Assembly (NCBI RefSeq): GCF_046557915.1 | Contig: NZ_JBHEBG010000001.1 | Span: 1,116,001 to 1,180,000 of the forward strand | Reading direction: 5' to 3' | DNA: 64,000 bases | Origin: JBHEBG01 sp046557915 | GTDB lineage: Bacteria; Bacteroidota; Bacteroidia; Flavobacteriales; Flavobacteriaceae | Made by a program: the position numbers and the translations under genes | The notes under the pieces: generated by a model | Database searches by the model: none | What the model was told of the DNA's origin: nothing | The model's input: only the letters and a program-made list of their open reading frames with translations | Shown: positions 53,025 through 61,776 of the stretch, in pieces | How the letters are laid out: each line of letters opens with the position of its first letter | Position numbering within the stretch: position 1 is the first letter of the stretch

Positions 53025-54563
53025 ATGAAGCATAAGTTACAATTCTTGGTAGTTGCCGCCTTTTTGTTAGTGGGGTGTAAACAAAATCTTGTAAAAAACA
53101 AGATAGAACAAGCAACGGGTAAAAAGGAGAATATTGTAAATACCGTTATTCATGATAAAGAAAGTTTTTATCATATAGATTTCTCCAATTATCCTGATAA
53201 TGACAAAACCCTTCCCATAGGTGTTTTTGATTCTGGTACAGGAGGGTTAACTGTACTGAAGGCCATTGTTAATTACGATGAAAATGGCAATATCACACAC
53301 CAAAATGGCAGTGATGGCCAGCTAGATTTTAACAAAGAATCTTTTATCTATTTGGGAGATCAGGCCAATATGCCCTATGGCAACTATTCCAATGAAGACA
53401 AATTGGGACTTTTAAAAGAACATATCATCAAGGATGCCCAATTTTTGATGGGCAATAAATATTATGGAAACACTGAAGACCAAACGCCCAAAACAGATAA
53501 GCAACCTGTAAAGGCCATTGTAGTAGCCTGCAACACGGCTACCGCCTATGGTAAAGAATCTATAGAGGCGTTCATAAAAAAGGCCAATGCCGATATTAAA
53601 GTAATAGGGGTCATAGATGCCGGGGTCCGTGGAGCTTTGGAGACCATCTCAAAAGAAGAAGATGCCATAATCGGAGTGCTGGCAACGGCTGGTACCGTAA
53701 CCTCAAAAGGATACCACAATACCATTCTAAAATTTAAGGACCAGTTAGGCTATTCAGGAAATATCGAGGTCTTTTCCCAAGGTGGAGTTGGCATAGCTGA
53801 AGCTGTAGATGAAATTTCGGATTATTATGATAAAAACTTAAACAAACCTCGAGATGGGTACAAGGGCCCGGGCATACAAGGGAATCTAAAAATTGATAAA
53901 ACCCTTTTGGATGTATATAATTTTAAATTCGATCATGGTAAAATGCTGTGCGACAACAGCAATCAAAATGACTGTGCTGTTTTGCAGATCAACGATGCGG
54001 AGAATTACGTTCGTTACCATTTGGTAAGCCTAATGGAAAAAATCAGAAGATCGGGTACGCCCAACAAGTTAAAATCGTTGATTCTGGGGTGTACTCATTA
54101 TCCCTATCTAATGAAGGAGATAAATACGGTGCTTAAAGAATTATATGTATACAAGGGCGTTGATGGTTCTTATCCATATAAAAACTATATGACAGAGAAT
54201 ATTCAACTCATAGATCCGGCCGTAAACACTGCCAAGGAACTTTACCAACATTTAAACGAAAAGTCCTTGTTTAACCCCGATGGAAATATCCAGGACAGTG
54301 AGTTTTACATAAGTGTGGTCAATAAGGACAACCAAAATAGTCGTACGGACGAAAATGGAAATTTCACCTATGACTATAAATATGGGCGAAATGAAGGGGA
54401 GATACAGCAATATGTAAAAGTAGTACCCTTTAGTAGAAATAACATTTCCGATGATATTCTAACCCGTTTTCAGGAACAGATACCGTTTGTTTATAAGCTT
54501 ATGCAGCATTTCAATAAGGAGAATCATAAGACTGAAAAACTTTCTAAAAAAGCCAAGATTTAA
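53025..54563 (+). CDS. Aspartate/glutamate racemase-like lipoprotein, unusually long
   Basis: 512 residues, about twice the length of MurI glutamate racemases. A lipoprotein signal ends VAAFLLVGC (Cys18), so unlike MurI it should be extracytoplasmic. MurI active-site elements are all recognisable: DSGTGG with Asp69 and Ser70, YLGDQANMPYGNYS at 109-122, the first catalytic Cys169 in VVACNTATA, and the second Cys356 in ILGCTHYP. Extra length comes from insertions (about 85-105, 145-160 and 262-345) and a 100-residue C-terminal extension. It should interconvert L and D forms of Glu, Asp or a related compound, probably to provide substrates to the neighbouring symporter. It starts 1 bp after the D-aminoacylase gene. 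Confidence 0.9.
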   Translation: MKHKLQFLVVAAFLLVGCKQNLVKNKIEQATGKKENIVNTVIHDKESFYHIDFSNYPDNDKTLPIGVFDSGTGGLTVLKAIVNYDENGNITHQNGSDGQLDFNKESFIYLGDQANMPYGNYSNEDKLGLLKEHIIKDAQFLMGNKYYGNTEDQTPKTDKQPVKAIVVACNTATAYGKESIEAFIKKANADIKVIGVIDAGVRGALETISKEEDAIIGVLATAGTVTSKGYHNTILKFKDQLGYSGNIEVFSQGGVGIAEAVDEISDYYDKNLNKPRDGYKGPGIQGNLKIDKTLLDVYNFKFDHGKMLCDNSNQNDCAVLQINDAENYVRYHLVSLMEKIRRSGTPNKLKSLILGCTHYPYLMKEINTVLKELYVYKGVDGSYPYKNYMTENIQLIDPAVNTAKELYQHLNEKSLFNPDGNIQDSEFYISVVNKDNQNSRTDENGNFTYDYKYGRNEGEIQQYVKVVPFSRNNISDDILTRFQEQIPFVYKLMQHFNKENHKTEKLSKKAKI

Positions 54564-54573
54564 CAACATTATT

Positions 54574-55881
54574 ATGAAGAAAATAGCATTACATTGGAAA
54601 ATATTATTGGGAATGTTTCTTGGAGTCGTTTTAGGATTAATAATGACCAATTTTGAGGGAGGAAAAGGGTTAGTGCAAGATTGGATAAAACCCTTTGGAA
54701 AAATATTTATAAACTCCCTAAAACTTATCGCCATACCACTTATTTTGGCAGCCCTGATAAAAGGAGTGTCCGATCTGAAGGATATTTCGAAACTTTCCCA
54801 GATGGGTGGGAGAACCATCGGTATTTACATCACCACGACGATTATTGCAGTTTCCATTGGACTGCTTTTGGTAAACCTTGTAAATCCGGGCAAATCCATC
54901 ACCGAGAAAACCAGGACCGAAATGGTAGGTAATTATAGCGATAATACCACACAGTATAAGCAAACGGCAAAAAATCAAAAAGAGAGCGGTCCGTTAAAAG
55001 CGTTGGAAGATATAGTCCCCGATAATATTTTTTCGTCCGCTACTAGTAATAGAAACATGCTTCAGGTAATCTTTTTTGCCATTTTTTTTGGGATAGGGTT
55101 GATTTTGATTCCGGAAGAAACAGGCAAGACCGTAAAACATTTTTTTGATGGTTTCAATGAGGTTATACTAAAAATGGTAGATCTTATTATGTTGGCCGCT
55201 CCTTATGGCGTATTTGCTTTGCTGGCGGCATTGGTGGTAGAGTCACCAAGTGTGGATTTGTTTAAGGCCTTAGGCTGGTACGCCCTTACCGTTATAATAG
55301 GTTTGATAATAATGGTGATGATATATACTACCTTGGTCTTGGTTTTTACCAAAAAGAAACCAGGGTTTTTTATAAAGGGTATCTCACCTGCACAACTGTT
55401 AGGATTTTCAACAAGTTCTAGTGCGGCTACCCTTCCTGTTACCATGGAACGCGTAACGGAACATTTGGGAGTAGAAGAAGAAGCGGCAAGTTTTGTATTG
55501 CCCATTGGTGCTACGATCAATATGGACGGTACCAGTTTGTACCAGGCAGTAGCCGCTGTTTTTATAGCACAAGCGTTTGGTATGGATCTAAGTTTCTCAA
55601 CGCAGTTGGGCATAATTGCCACGGCCACTTTGGCATCTATAGGTAGTGCGGCCGTTCCAGGAGCAGGGATGGTAATGTTGGTTGGGGTGCTTGGGTATGC
55701 AGGAATCCCCGAAGCCGGTCTGGCCCTGATTTTTGCGGTAGATAGGCCTTTGGATATGTGTAGAACTGCAGTTAATGTAACCGGAGATGCGGCAGTTTCC
55801 ATGTTGGTGGCCAAATCCATTGGAAAATTGGGAGATCCCAAAATAAAGAACTGGGACGACAACTATAAAAAAGATGAATAA
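54574..55881 (+). CDS. DAACS-family sodium:dicarboxylate/glutamate symporter (plus-strand copy)
   Basis: 435 residues from the ATG at 54574, just after the racemase stop; upstream in-frame codons overlap that gene. About eight membrane helices and two re-entrant loops are expected. The family signature is seen as STSSSAATLPVTMERV (first re-entrant serine-rich loop), LPIGATINMDGTSLYQ and a final AVDRPLDMCRTAVNVTGDA with the substrate-binding Asp-Arg region. These carriers import L- or D-glutamate, aspartate or C4-dicarboxylates with sodium or protons. Its position after a racemase and deacylase makes glutamate or aspartate the natural guess. It is distinct from the second DAACS gene on the minus strand (61777). 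Confidence 0.94.
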   Translation: MKKIALHWKILLGMFLGVVLGLIMTNFEGGKGLVQDWIKPFGKIFINSLKLIAIPLILAALIKGVSDLKDISKLSQMGGRTIGIYITTTIIAVSIGLLLVNLVNPGKSITEKTRTEMVGNYSDNTTQYKQTAKNQKESGPLKALEDIVPDNIFSSATSNRNMLQVIFFAIFFGIGLILIPEETGKTVKHFFDGFNEVILKMVDLIMLAAPYGVFALLAALVVESPSVDLFKALGWYALTVIIGLIIMVMIYTTLVLVFTKKKPGFFIKGISPAQLLGFSTSSSAATLPVTMERVTEHLGVEEEAASFVLPIGATINMDGTSLYQAVAAVFIAQAFGMDLSFSTQLGIIATATLASIGSAAVPGAGMVMLVGVLGYAGIPEAGLALIFAVDRPLDMCRTAVNVTGDAAVSMLVAKSIGKLGDPKIKNWDDNYKKDE

Positions 55882-55900
55882 CAACCCATAATTACCGCAT

Positions 55901-57157
55901 ATGAAACCCGAAACAAATACGCTTAGAATAGAATTTCGCCAACTATTGGCCCTTATGGCTCTTGGTCTGTTTGGCTGTAGCGCTCCTAAAAAAGTTACGT
56001 TTCCCGAATCTGTGGATACCAATGATAAAATAATTTCGTATCAAATGAAAAAAACATACGAAATTGAGAAAATGGATGTTTGGGTCAGCAATGAGTTCGA
56101 TGCTGCACGGGTCAATGGGCTAGAACAAATTAACGATTCTACGATTGCCTTGAGTATAGAACCAGAAAATCTACCCATTAATAAAAGCCCTTATTTTGCA
56201 TTTAGGACTTGGGCAAAGGAATCCAAGACCGTTTATTTTCGCTTTACCTATCCAAAAGGGTTTAAACATAGATATAACCCTAAAATTAATAAAGATGGGG
56301 CTTGGCAAATTGTGGATTCGGTCAACCTAATAAAAGAGGATAGTATAACTACCCTTAAAATAGCAGTGGGCCAAGAACCCCTTTTGGTTGCGGCCCAAGA
56401 AATTAATTCCACTGCCCATGTACGTAATTGGTATCAGGATCAGATTGTTGGTACAAACAACTTTGTAAGGTTAAAGAGTGCTGGGAACTCCGGACTTGGG
56501 AGAAACCTTCCTGTGTTGGATATTTATAACGGCGATGCCAAAGGCAAGGATATTATTGTACTGCTTACACGCCAACACCCCCCGGAGGTAACCGGATATT
56601 TTGCGTTTCAGAGTTTTCTTAAAACAATTGTCGCAAAGACCGACCTTTCCACGGCCTTTCTAAACAAATATCGCGTGCTAGCCTTTCCAATACTAAATCC
56701 CGATGGTGTGGATCTGGGCCATTGGAGACATAACAGCCATGGCGTGGATACCAATAGGGATTGGTCTTTATATAAACAACCAGAGGTCAGGAACGTGGTG
56801 AGTTTTATAACCAAAACCGCTAAAAAAGATAGAGGAAGAATTGTTTTGGGACTCGATTTTCATTCTACCTATGAAGATGTTTTTTATACCAATAAAAAGA
56901 GGAAGGGTACCACATTGCCCAATTTTGTGGAGGACTGGTTTGCATTATTGGAACAGAAGATACCTGGATACAAGGTGAACGAGGCTGCAGGCAACAGTAC
57001 AAAACCGGTTTCCAAAGGATGGTTTTTATACGGAAAAAATGCAACAGGAATTACCTATGAAATTGGTGATGAAACTCCAAAGGACAGAATACAAGAGATT
57101 GGGACAAATTCTGCAAATGCTATGATGGAACTACTTTTAAAGGCATCGGAAAAATAG
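55901..57157 (+). CDS. M14 zinc carboxypeptidase lipoprotein, second copy (CCP-like)
   Basis: 418 residues with a lipoprotein signal ending LALGLFGC. It has the same architecture as the protein at 50293: a beta N-domain (NKSPYFAFRTW) and an M14 domain with His226-x2-Glu229 (TRQHPPE), NPDGVDLGHWRHNSHGVD followed by NRDW, His321 (DFHSTYE) and catalytic Glu387 (ITYEIGDE). The two paralogues flank the D-aminoacylase, racemase and symporter genes, so the whole set is probably one function. Different loops (TYEDVFYTNKKRKG here against TSHSGPYLL there) may mean different chain-end or linkage preference. Last plus-strand gene; a convergent minus-strand gene ends 57 bp away. Confidence 0.92.
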   Translation: MKPETNTLRIEFRQLLALMALGLFGCSAPKKVTFPESVDTNDKIISYQMKKTYEIEKMDVWVSNEFDAARVNGLEQINDSTIALSIEPENLPINKSPYFAFRTWAKESKTVYFRFTYPKGFKHRYNPKINKDGAWQIVDSVNLIKEDSITTLKIAVGQEPLLVAAQEINSTAHVRNWYQDQIVGTNNFVRLKSAGNSGLGRNLPVLDIYNGDAKGKDIIVLLTRQHPPEVTGYFAFQSFLKTIVAKTDLSTAFLNKYRVLAFPILNPDGVDLGHWRHNSHGVDTNRDWSLYKQPEVRNVVSFITKTAKKDRGRIVLGLDFHSTYEDVFYTNKKRKGTTLPNFVEDWFALLEQKIPGYKVNEAAGNSTKPVSKGWFLYGKNATGITYEIGDETPKDRIQEIGTNSANAMMELLLKASEK

Positions 57158-57214
57158 AGAAAGAAGGTTGTATAATGCTATAAAGAGGACAACCATGATA
57201 AGGTATCACGAGCT

Positions 57215-60208
57215 TTATTCAAGAAACTCTTGAAATGCTTCATTCAGCGTTTTAAATCTTTCGAACGCATCGTTCCCAAGTTTTTGGGGAGCGCTACTTA
57301 TCATTTTGTATAGATAATCAATATGGTCCTCCAACATAGGCTTGTCATACCTTTCCTCACCTTTCTTTAGGGCGGCTATTTTAGCTTTTATCATTTGCTG
57401 CTTCCGGTTAGATTTAGCTGCCTTTAGTTGGCTTTCCAATTGCATTCGTTTTTTGTGTACTTCAAGCAGCAAGGTCGCCGTTTGTAAGGCCAGTAGTTCT
57501 TGTTCCTCCAAGTCGAGAACAGTGGTGCCTATTAATTTTAGGTTAGGATGTAATTCATAGTTAAAACTCCTTGTAATTGAGGTATCTTTTAGTTTAAGAG
57601 CTACTTTGTATTTGCCGGGAGCCACTTTGGGTCCTTTGAAATCCTTTTGACCTTCCCTCTTTAAATAATGTCTAAGATCCCATTGCGTTTTTCTTAGACC
57701 AAGGCCATCTTTTGGTATGTCCGCTAGCTTTTCATATTTACTGTGTATAAGTTTTCCACGTTCGTTGGTGATCTTTACGTAAATAGAATCGGTCTCTTTG
57801 GCTACTATGGAAAAATAGAGATTAACCGTATCGTAAATGGTATTTTTGGGAGTATAAAAAAAGTTCTTGGCCCCATCTTCAGGATTAAATTGGCGTAAAA
57901 CGGAAATATCCTCCAAGACCCAGAAGGAACGTCCCAGAGTAGAAATATTAAGGTTGTCCCTAAATATTTTTAACCCAGTTATGGGAACAACGGGAAGATT
58001 GCGCTGAAAAGGCATCCAATCTTCGCCACCATTAAAAGAAATAAACAACCCGAATTCAGTGCCGCAGAATAGTAACCCCGATCTTTGGGGGTCTTCGCGG
58101 ATTACCCGTACCGGGAAGTCATCTGGAATACCTTTGGTAATCAACTCCCAGTGTTTTCCATAGTTTAGTGTTTTATAAGCGTAAGGGCGGTCGTCACCCA
58201 ATAAATCCCTATATACTGCCACGTAGGCCTTTCCCGGCTGATGTTTGGAAGCATGTATTTTAGAGACCCTACCATCCGCCGGAAGGCTTTCTGGTGTGAT
58301 GTTTTCCCAACTACCCCCACCGTTTTTTGAAATATGGATCAGGCCATCGTTAGAACCTGCCCAAATAATACCTTCTTTCAATGGAGATTCCTCTATGGCA
58401 TAGAGAACGTTATAATATTCTTCACCCGAAATGTCTTCATCTATAGGCCCCCCACTTCGCATCCGAAATTCTGGTTTATTTGCTGTAAGGTCTGGGGATA
58501 TGTTATGCCAAGTGCGTCCGCCATCAATAGTTTTATGGACGAATTGTGAACCATAATACACCACATTGGCGTTATGCGGAGACACTTCAATGGGTGCTAC
58601 CCTCTGAAATCTATACGTAATATCATCGGGGTGGTTTCCGTAAAGGCTTTCGGCACCAATGTAGTAGTTCTGTTGAAATCCGGTTCTTCTATCATATACG
58701 CCAAATTGCCCTTTACAATTGGTGTATACAACGTTAGGATTGCCAGGTTTGGGCACTACGGGCCCCGTTTCGCATCCGCCTACACTTTCCCAATATTGCA
58801 AAGGAGATAACCCATGGGCATCATTGGAACTTAATACGTCTTCCCTAGGGCGTCTACTGGGTACACGGATTGTACTGTTATCTTGCTGTCCAGAATATAG
58901 GTAATACGGGTATTGATCGTCAACCTCCATGGAATACAATTCTGCTGTTGATTGATTGAACAAAGACGACCAATTTTGACCCGAGTCTACCGAAACACTG
59001 GCTCCGCCATCGTTGCCGCAGATAAAAACATTGGGGTTTGTGGGATTGATCCACATGGCATGATGATCTGCATGTGGATAAGATGGAATGGCTTTCCACG
59101 ATTTGCCTCCGTCCTTGGAATTCCAAAAAACCTTGGTTCCGGACCACAACTCATCCGCATTTTTTGGGTTTGCAGATAAGTTTGTAAAATAAAAAGGGCG
59201 GTACATTATGGAAGTTTTGGTCTTCTTGGGCATAGGAACATATTCCCAGGATTCTCCATAGTCATCACTTTTATAAAGGCCTTCAATATTGGTCTCTGCC
59301 TGTACCAATGCCCAAACCCTATCTGGTTTTGCTTCGCTGACTGCAAAATCTATTTTCCCCATTGGGCCTTGCGGTAGTCCTTTGGTGATTTTTTTCCATG
59401 TTTCCCCTCCATCCACGGATTTGAAGATTCCACCGGTAGTATCTCCGCTTATGATTGTCCAGGGCCTACGTACCGCACGCCACATGGCGGCGTAAATTAT
59501 GTTTGGGTTTTTCGGTGCAAATTCAATATCTACTGCCCCAACACTGTCAGATACAAACAGTTTGTTAACCCATGTTTTGCCAGCATCCTCTGACTTATAG
59601 ATTCCCCTCTCCCTCGAATTACGAAAGGGTTGCCCTATCACTGCTGCAAATATGTTATTAGTATTTATGGGGTCTATTTCCAAAGCTCCTATCTGCCCCG
59701 CTTGGCTAAGTCCTAAAAAGTGCCATGTTTTGCCTGCATCTACAGACTTATAAATACCCTTCCCTACAATAACATTACTCCTAATTCCATCGGAACCCGT
59801 ACCTACATAAACAATATTGGGGTTGGATTGATCTACGGCAATAGCACCTATGGACGGAGTTTCAAAAAAACCATCGGAAATGTTTTTCCAATGATTTCCA
59901 TTATCTGAAGTTTTCCACAGACCACCACCGGTGGCTCCCATATAAAAAGTGCTAATACTGTCTTGTACACCACATACGGCGGTAACTCTCCCTCCACGGG
60001 AAGGTCCGATATTCTTAAACTGAAACACCTCTTTTTTGGCAATACTGTCCCTGCTCTTTGATGATAAGCTATCTTCTTTTTTATGGAACTCGTTTTCTTG
60101 GGAAAATACAAACATGCCCACCAATAGGAGTATTCCGTAGATTATCTTTTTGATTGTATTATGGCCCTTATTTTTCAAAATAGTGTGTTGGGGGTGTTTA
60201 CTCCGCAT
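57215..60208 (-). CDS. Exported VPS10/sortilin-type BNR-repeat propeller protein (minus-strand copy)
   Basis: 997 residues with an N-terminal export helix (KKIIYGILLLVGMFVFSQ, about 20-37). Many Asp-box motifs are visible (TSDNGNHW, SVDAGKTW, SEDAGKTW, SVDGGETW, SDDYGESW, SKDGGKSW, SVDSGQNW, TIDGGRTW, SKNGGGSW). The C-terminal part (about 860-990) is a beta domain followed by a Lys/Gln-rich helix (LESQLKAAKSNRKQQ), likely coiled-coil. It resembles the plus-strand protein at 34300 in general architecture. Its start overlaps the end of the upstream S41-like gene by 11 bp, so the two are translated together. An earlier start is not available. Role: probably a surface-exposed binding or protein-assembly factor. 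Confidence 0.88.
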   Translation of the reverse strand: MRSKHPQHTILKNKGHNTIKKIIYGILLLVGMFVFSQENEFHKKEDSLSSKSRDSIAKKEVFQFKNIGPSRGGRVTAVCGVQDSISTFYMGATGGGLWKTSDNGNHWKNISDGFFETPSIGAIAVDQSNPNIVYVGTGSDGIRSNVIVGKGIYKSVDAGKTWHFLGLSQAGQIGALEIDPINTNNIFAAVIGQPFRNSRERGIYKSEDAGKTWVNKLFVSDSVGAVDIEFAPKNPNIIYAAMWRAVRRPWTIISGDTTGGIFKSVDGGETWKKITKGLPQGPMGKIDFAVSEAKPDRVWALVQAETNIEGLYKSDDYGESWEYVPMPKKTKTSIMYRPFYFTNLSANPKNADELWSGTKVFWNSKDGGKSWKAIPSYPHADHHAMWINPTNPNVFICGNDGGASVSVDSGQNWSSLFNQSTAELYSMEVDDQYPYYLYSGQQDNSTIRVPSRRPREDVLSSNDAHGLSPLQYWESVGGCETGPVVPKPGNPNVVYTNCKGQFGVYDRRTGFQQNYYIGAESLYGNHPDDITYRFQRVAPIEVSPHNANVVYYGSQFVHKTIDGGRTWHNISPDLTANKPEFRMRSGGPIDEDISGEEYYNVLYAIEESPLKEGIIWAGSNDGLIHISKNGGGSWENITPESLPADGRVSKIHASKHQPGKAYVAVYRDLLGDDRPYAYKTLNYGKHWELITKGIPDDFPVRVIREDPQRSGLLFCGTEFGLFISFNGGEDWMPFQRNLPVVPITGLKIFRDNLNISTLGRSFWVLEDISVLRQFNPEDGAKNFFYTPKNTIYDTVNLYFSIVAKETDSIYVKITNERGKLIHSKYEKLADIPKDGLGLRKTQWDLRHYLKREGQKDFKGPKVAPGKYKVALKLKDTSITRSFNYELHPNLKLIGTTVLDLEEQELLALQTATLLLEVHKKRMQLESQLKAAKSNRKQQMIKAKIAALKKGEERYDKPMLEDHIDYLYKMISSAPQKLGNDAFERFKTLNEAFQEFLE

Positions 60209-61766
60209 CCAAAAGGGTCAATGCCTTTTGGAGTAGTATGTTTTTGTAATCTAAATAGTTTTCTTTCGTAACCGGGACGTATTCATCCACTTGGGCAGGG
60301 TTTCCTTCAAGTATTTGGCCATTTGGGCGAATGGTATGTCCAATATTCCACATAAATTGTGCTACCGGCTTTTTACTAATTGGGAATTGTAATTCTTCTT
60401 CCCACTCCCAAGTGTTGCTATATCCTCCAGAAGGCATGCCTATGGAATATCCCATGTCATTATCATTGATCATAGCCGAAAATTGATCCATATGGGATCC
60501 TCCCCAAGGCCCAGAAAAAAGAACAAGCTGGCCTGTAAAATGTTCTTTTGCAGGTTGCATTATCCAATCAGAATAGTACGGTAGGTGGGCGCATTTAAAA
60601 GGTACATTGTTACTATAGGCCTGTCTGTTGGCCAGCCCTTTAAGTACTGGGCCATGAAGCCACTCCATAAGGCGAGATCCGTCGTCCTCCGTTTCGGCAG
60701 ATTCCCCATCCATAATGGCTTTTTGTTCTGTAAATCTTCGGGTGTTTTTCGCAATAAAATCGTCCGTGATATCGCTTAACTTCAGATTTCCACCGGTAGT
60801 TTTAAAGGGTTTGGGGCTAAAACGTGCCAACGCATAAGCTCCCTGACTGCCACCCCTGCTGTTAACGGCATCTATAATTAGGTCGTAATCCAGCATTTGG
60901 TGTTCTCTGGCATAATCCACTAACTTATTCGTAGCTTGTTGAAGATCACTTCGAAACCCGTACCACCAAAGTAACAGGGATTTGTTGTCAGTGTCGTTGG
61001 GAACATACAACCAAAATGTATCTGTTTTCCATGCCAAATTATACCCCTTATAATTCCTTAGGAATCTTCCATATTGCCATTCAACATCGTTCAAATAAGG
61101 TAAGGTAAGCGTATATTTTTTACCTTTTTTTGGTTTAAGGGTGATCTTAAAAGTATCGTTAAAAAACTTTTTGGGCAAATGAGGGCCTTTCTCTGAAATG
61201 GCGTCCGCACTGCGGATTAAAAAGTTCTTTAAGTTAGAAAATTTTGTATAAACTTTAATTTGATCGATATATTCTTCCAATGGAATTCCGTTGATATCAA
61301 TAAGCTGGTCACCTATTTTTGGCAAAACCCCATTGCTGTGTGTACTTATATCCTTGCTAAAGTCAGAAATAAAGAAAACCGTTTTGTCTTTTGAGGAAAA
61401 ATCGGGGTGAAAACGAATGGGGGCTTGTCCTTTCGCAATATCGGGTTCTTTAAGTCCGCCATCAACGACATCTATGTATAGATGCTTGTCGTGTCGGGCG
61501 GCGCTTAACTTCTTAAGTGCAAACCATAGTTCATTATTGGTGGTCGCATTTATAAATTCTTCCTCCAAAGCCATCATGTTTTGAACAGGGTCAAATTTTA
61601 AGGCCTTGTTCTTGGGTTCTGAAAAGGCTTCTCTTTCTTTGGTCTTGGCAATGATATAGTCAAAGAGTGCTTTTCTGTCTTCTTCGGTGCTTATGTTCCC
61701 TTTTTGAGCCTGCGTAAAAGAAGACAGAAAGATCGAAAACGATAATACTATGCAAATACGTTTCAT
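60198..61766 (-). CDS. Exported S41-family (C-terminal processing) peptidase-like protein
   Basis: 522 residues with a signal peptide (IVLSFSIFLSSFTQAQ). A PDZ-like part at about 150-190 (GVLPKIGDQLIDINGIPLEE) precedes the catalytic-type domain. LIIDAVNSRGGSQGAYALAR matches the S41 Gly-rich strand, and SGPWGGSHMDQFSAMINDN holds the likely nucleophile Ser of the GS.....F pattern. The usual SSA.E.F variant reads SHMDQF here, so the catalytic assignment is tentative. The C-terminus has IGHTIRPNGQILEG, similar to the final strand of S41 enzymes. It overlaps the BNR gene by 11 bp and lies 10 bp after the DAACS gene, in one minus-strand operon. Confidence 0.82.
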   Translation of the reverse strand: MKRICIVLSFSIFLSSFTQAQKGNISTEEDRKALFDYIIAKTKEREAFSEPKNKALKFDPVQNMMALEEEFINATTNNELWFALKKLSAARHDKHLYIDVVDGGLKEPDIAKGQAPIRFHPDFSSKDKTVFFISDFSKDISTHSNGVLPKIGDQLIDINGIPLEEYIDQIKVYTKFSNLKNFLIRSADAISEKGPHLPKKFFNDTFKITLKPKKGKKYTLTLPYLNDVEWQYGRFLRNYKGYNLAWKTDTFWLYVPNDTDNKSLLLWWYGFRSDLQQATNKLVDYAREHQMLDYDLIIDAVNSRGGSQGAYALARFSPKPFKTTGGNLKLSDITDDFIAKNTRRFTEQKAIMDGESAETEDDGSRLMEWLHGPVLKGLANRQAYSNNVPFKCAHLPYYSDWIMQPAKEHFTGQLVLFSGPWGGSHMDQFSAMINDNDMGYSIGMPSGGYSNTWEWEEELQFPISKKPVAQFMWNIGHTIRPNGQILEGNPAQVDEYVPVTKENYLDYKNILLQKALTLLDAE

Positions 61767-61776
61767 AAGATGTGTT

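Noticed and set aside
55203..55862. 219-codon minus-strand open frame within the DAACS symporter gene
   Set aside because: Long, but exactly opposite a typical hydrophobic carrier; low-complexity Ala/Thr/Ile-rich text reflects the complementary strand, not a protein.
57158..57214. Possible bidirectional terminator (GGTTGT / ACAACC, 57166-57194) between convergent genes
   Set aside because: Only six base pairs with a 17-nt loop and no T run on either side; too weak to call.
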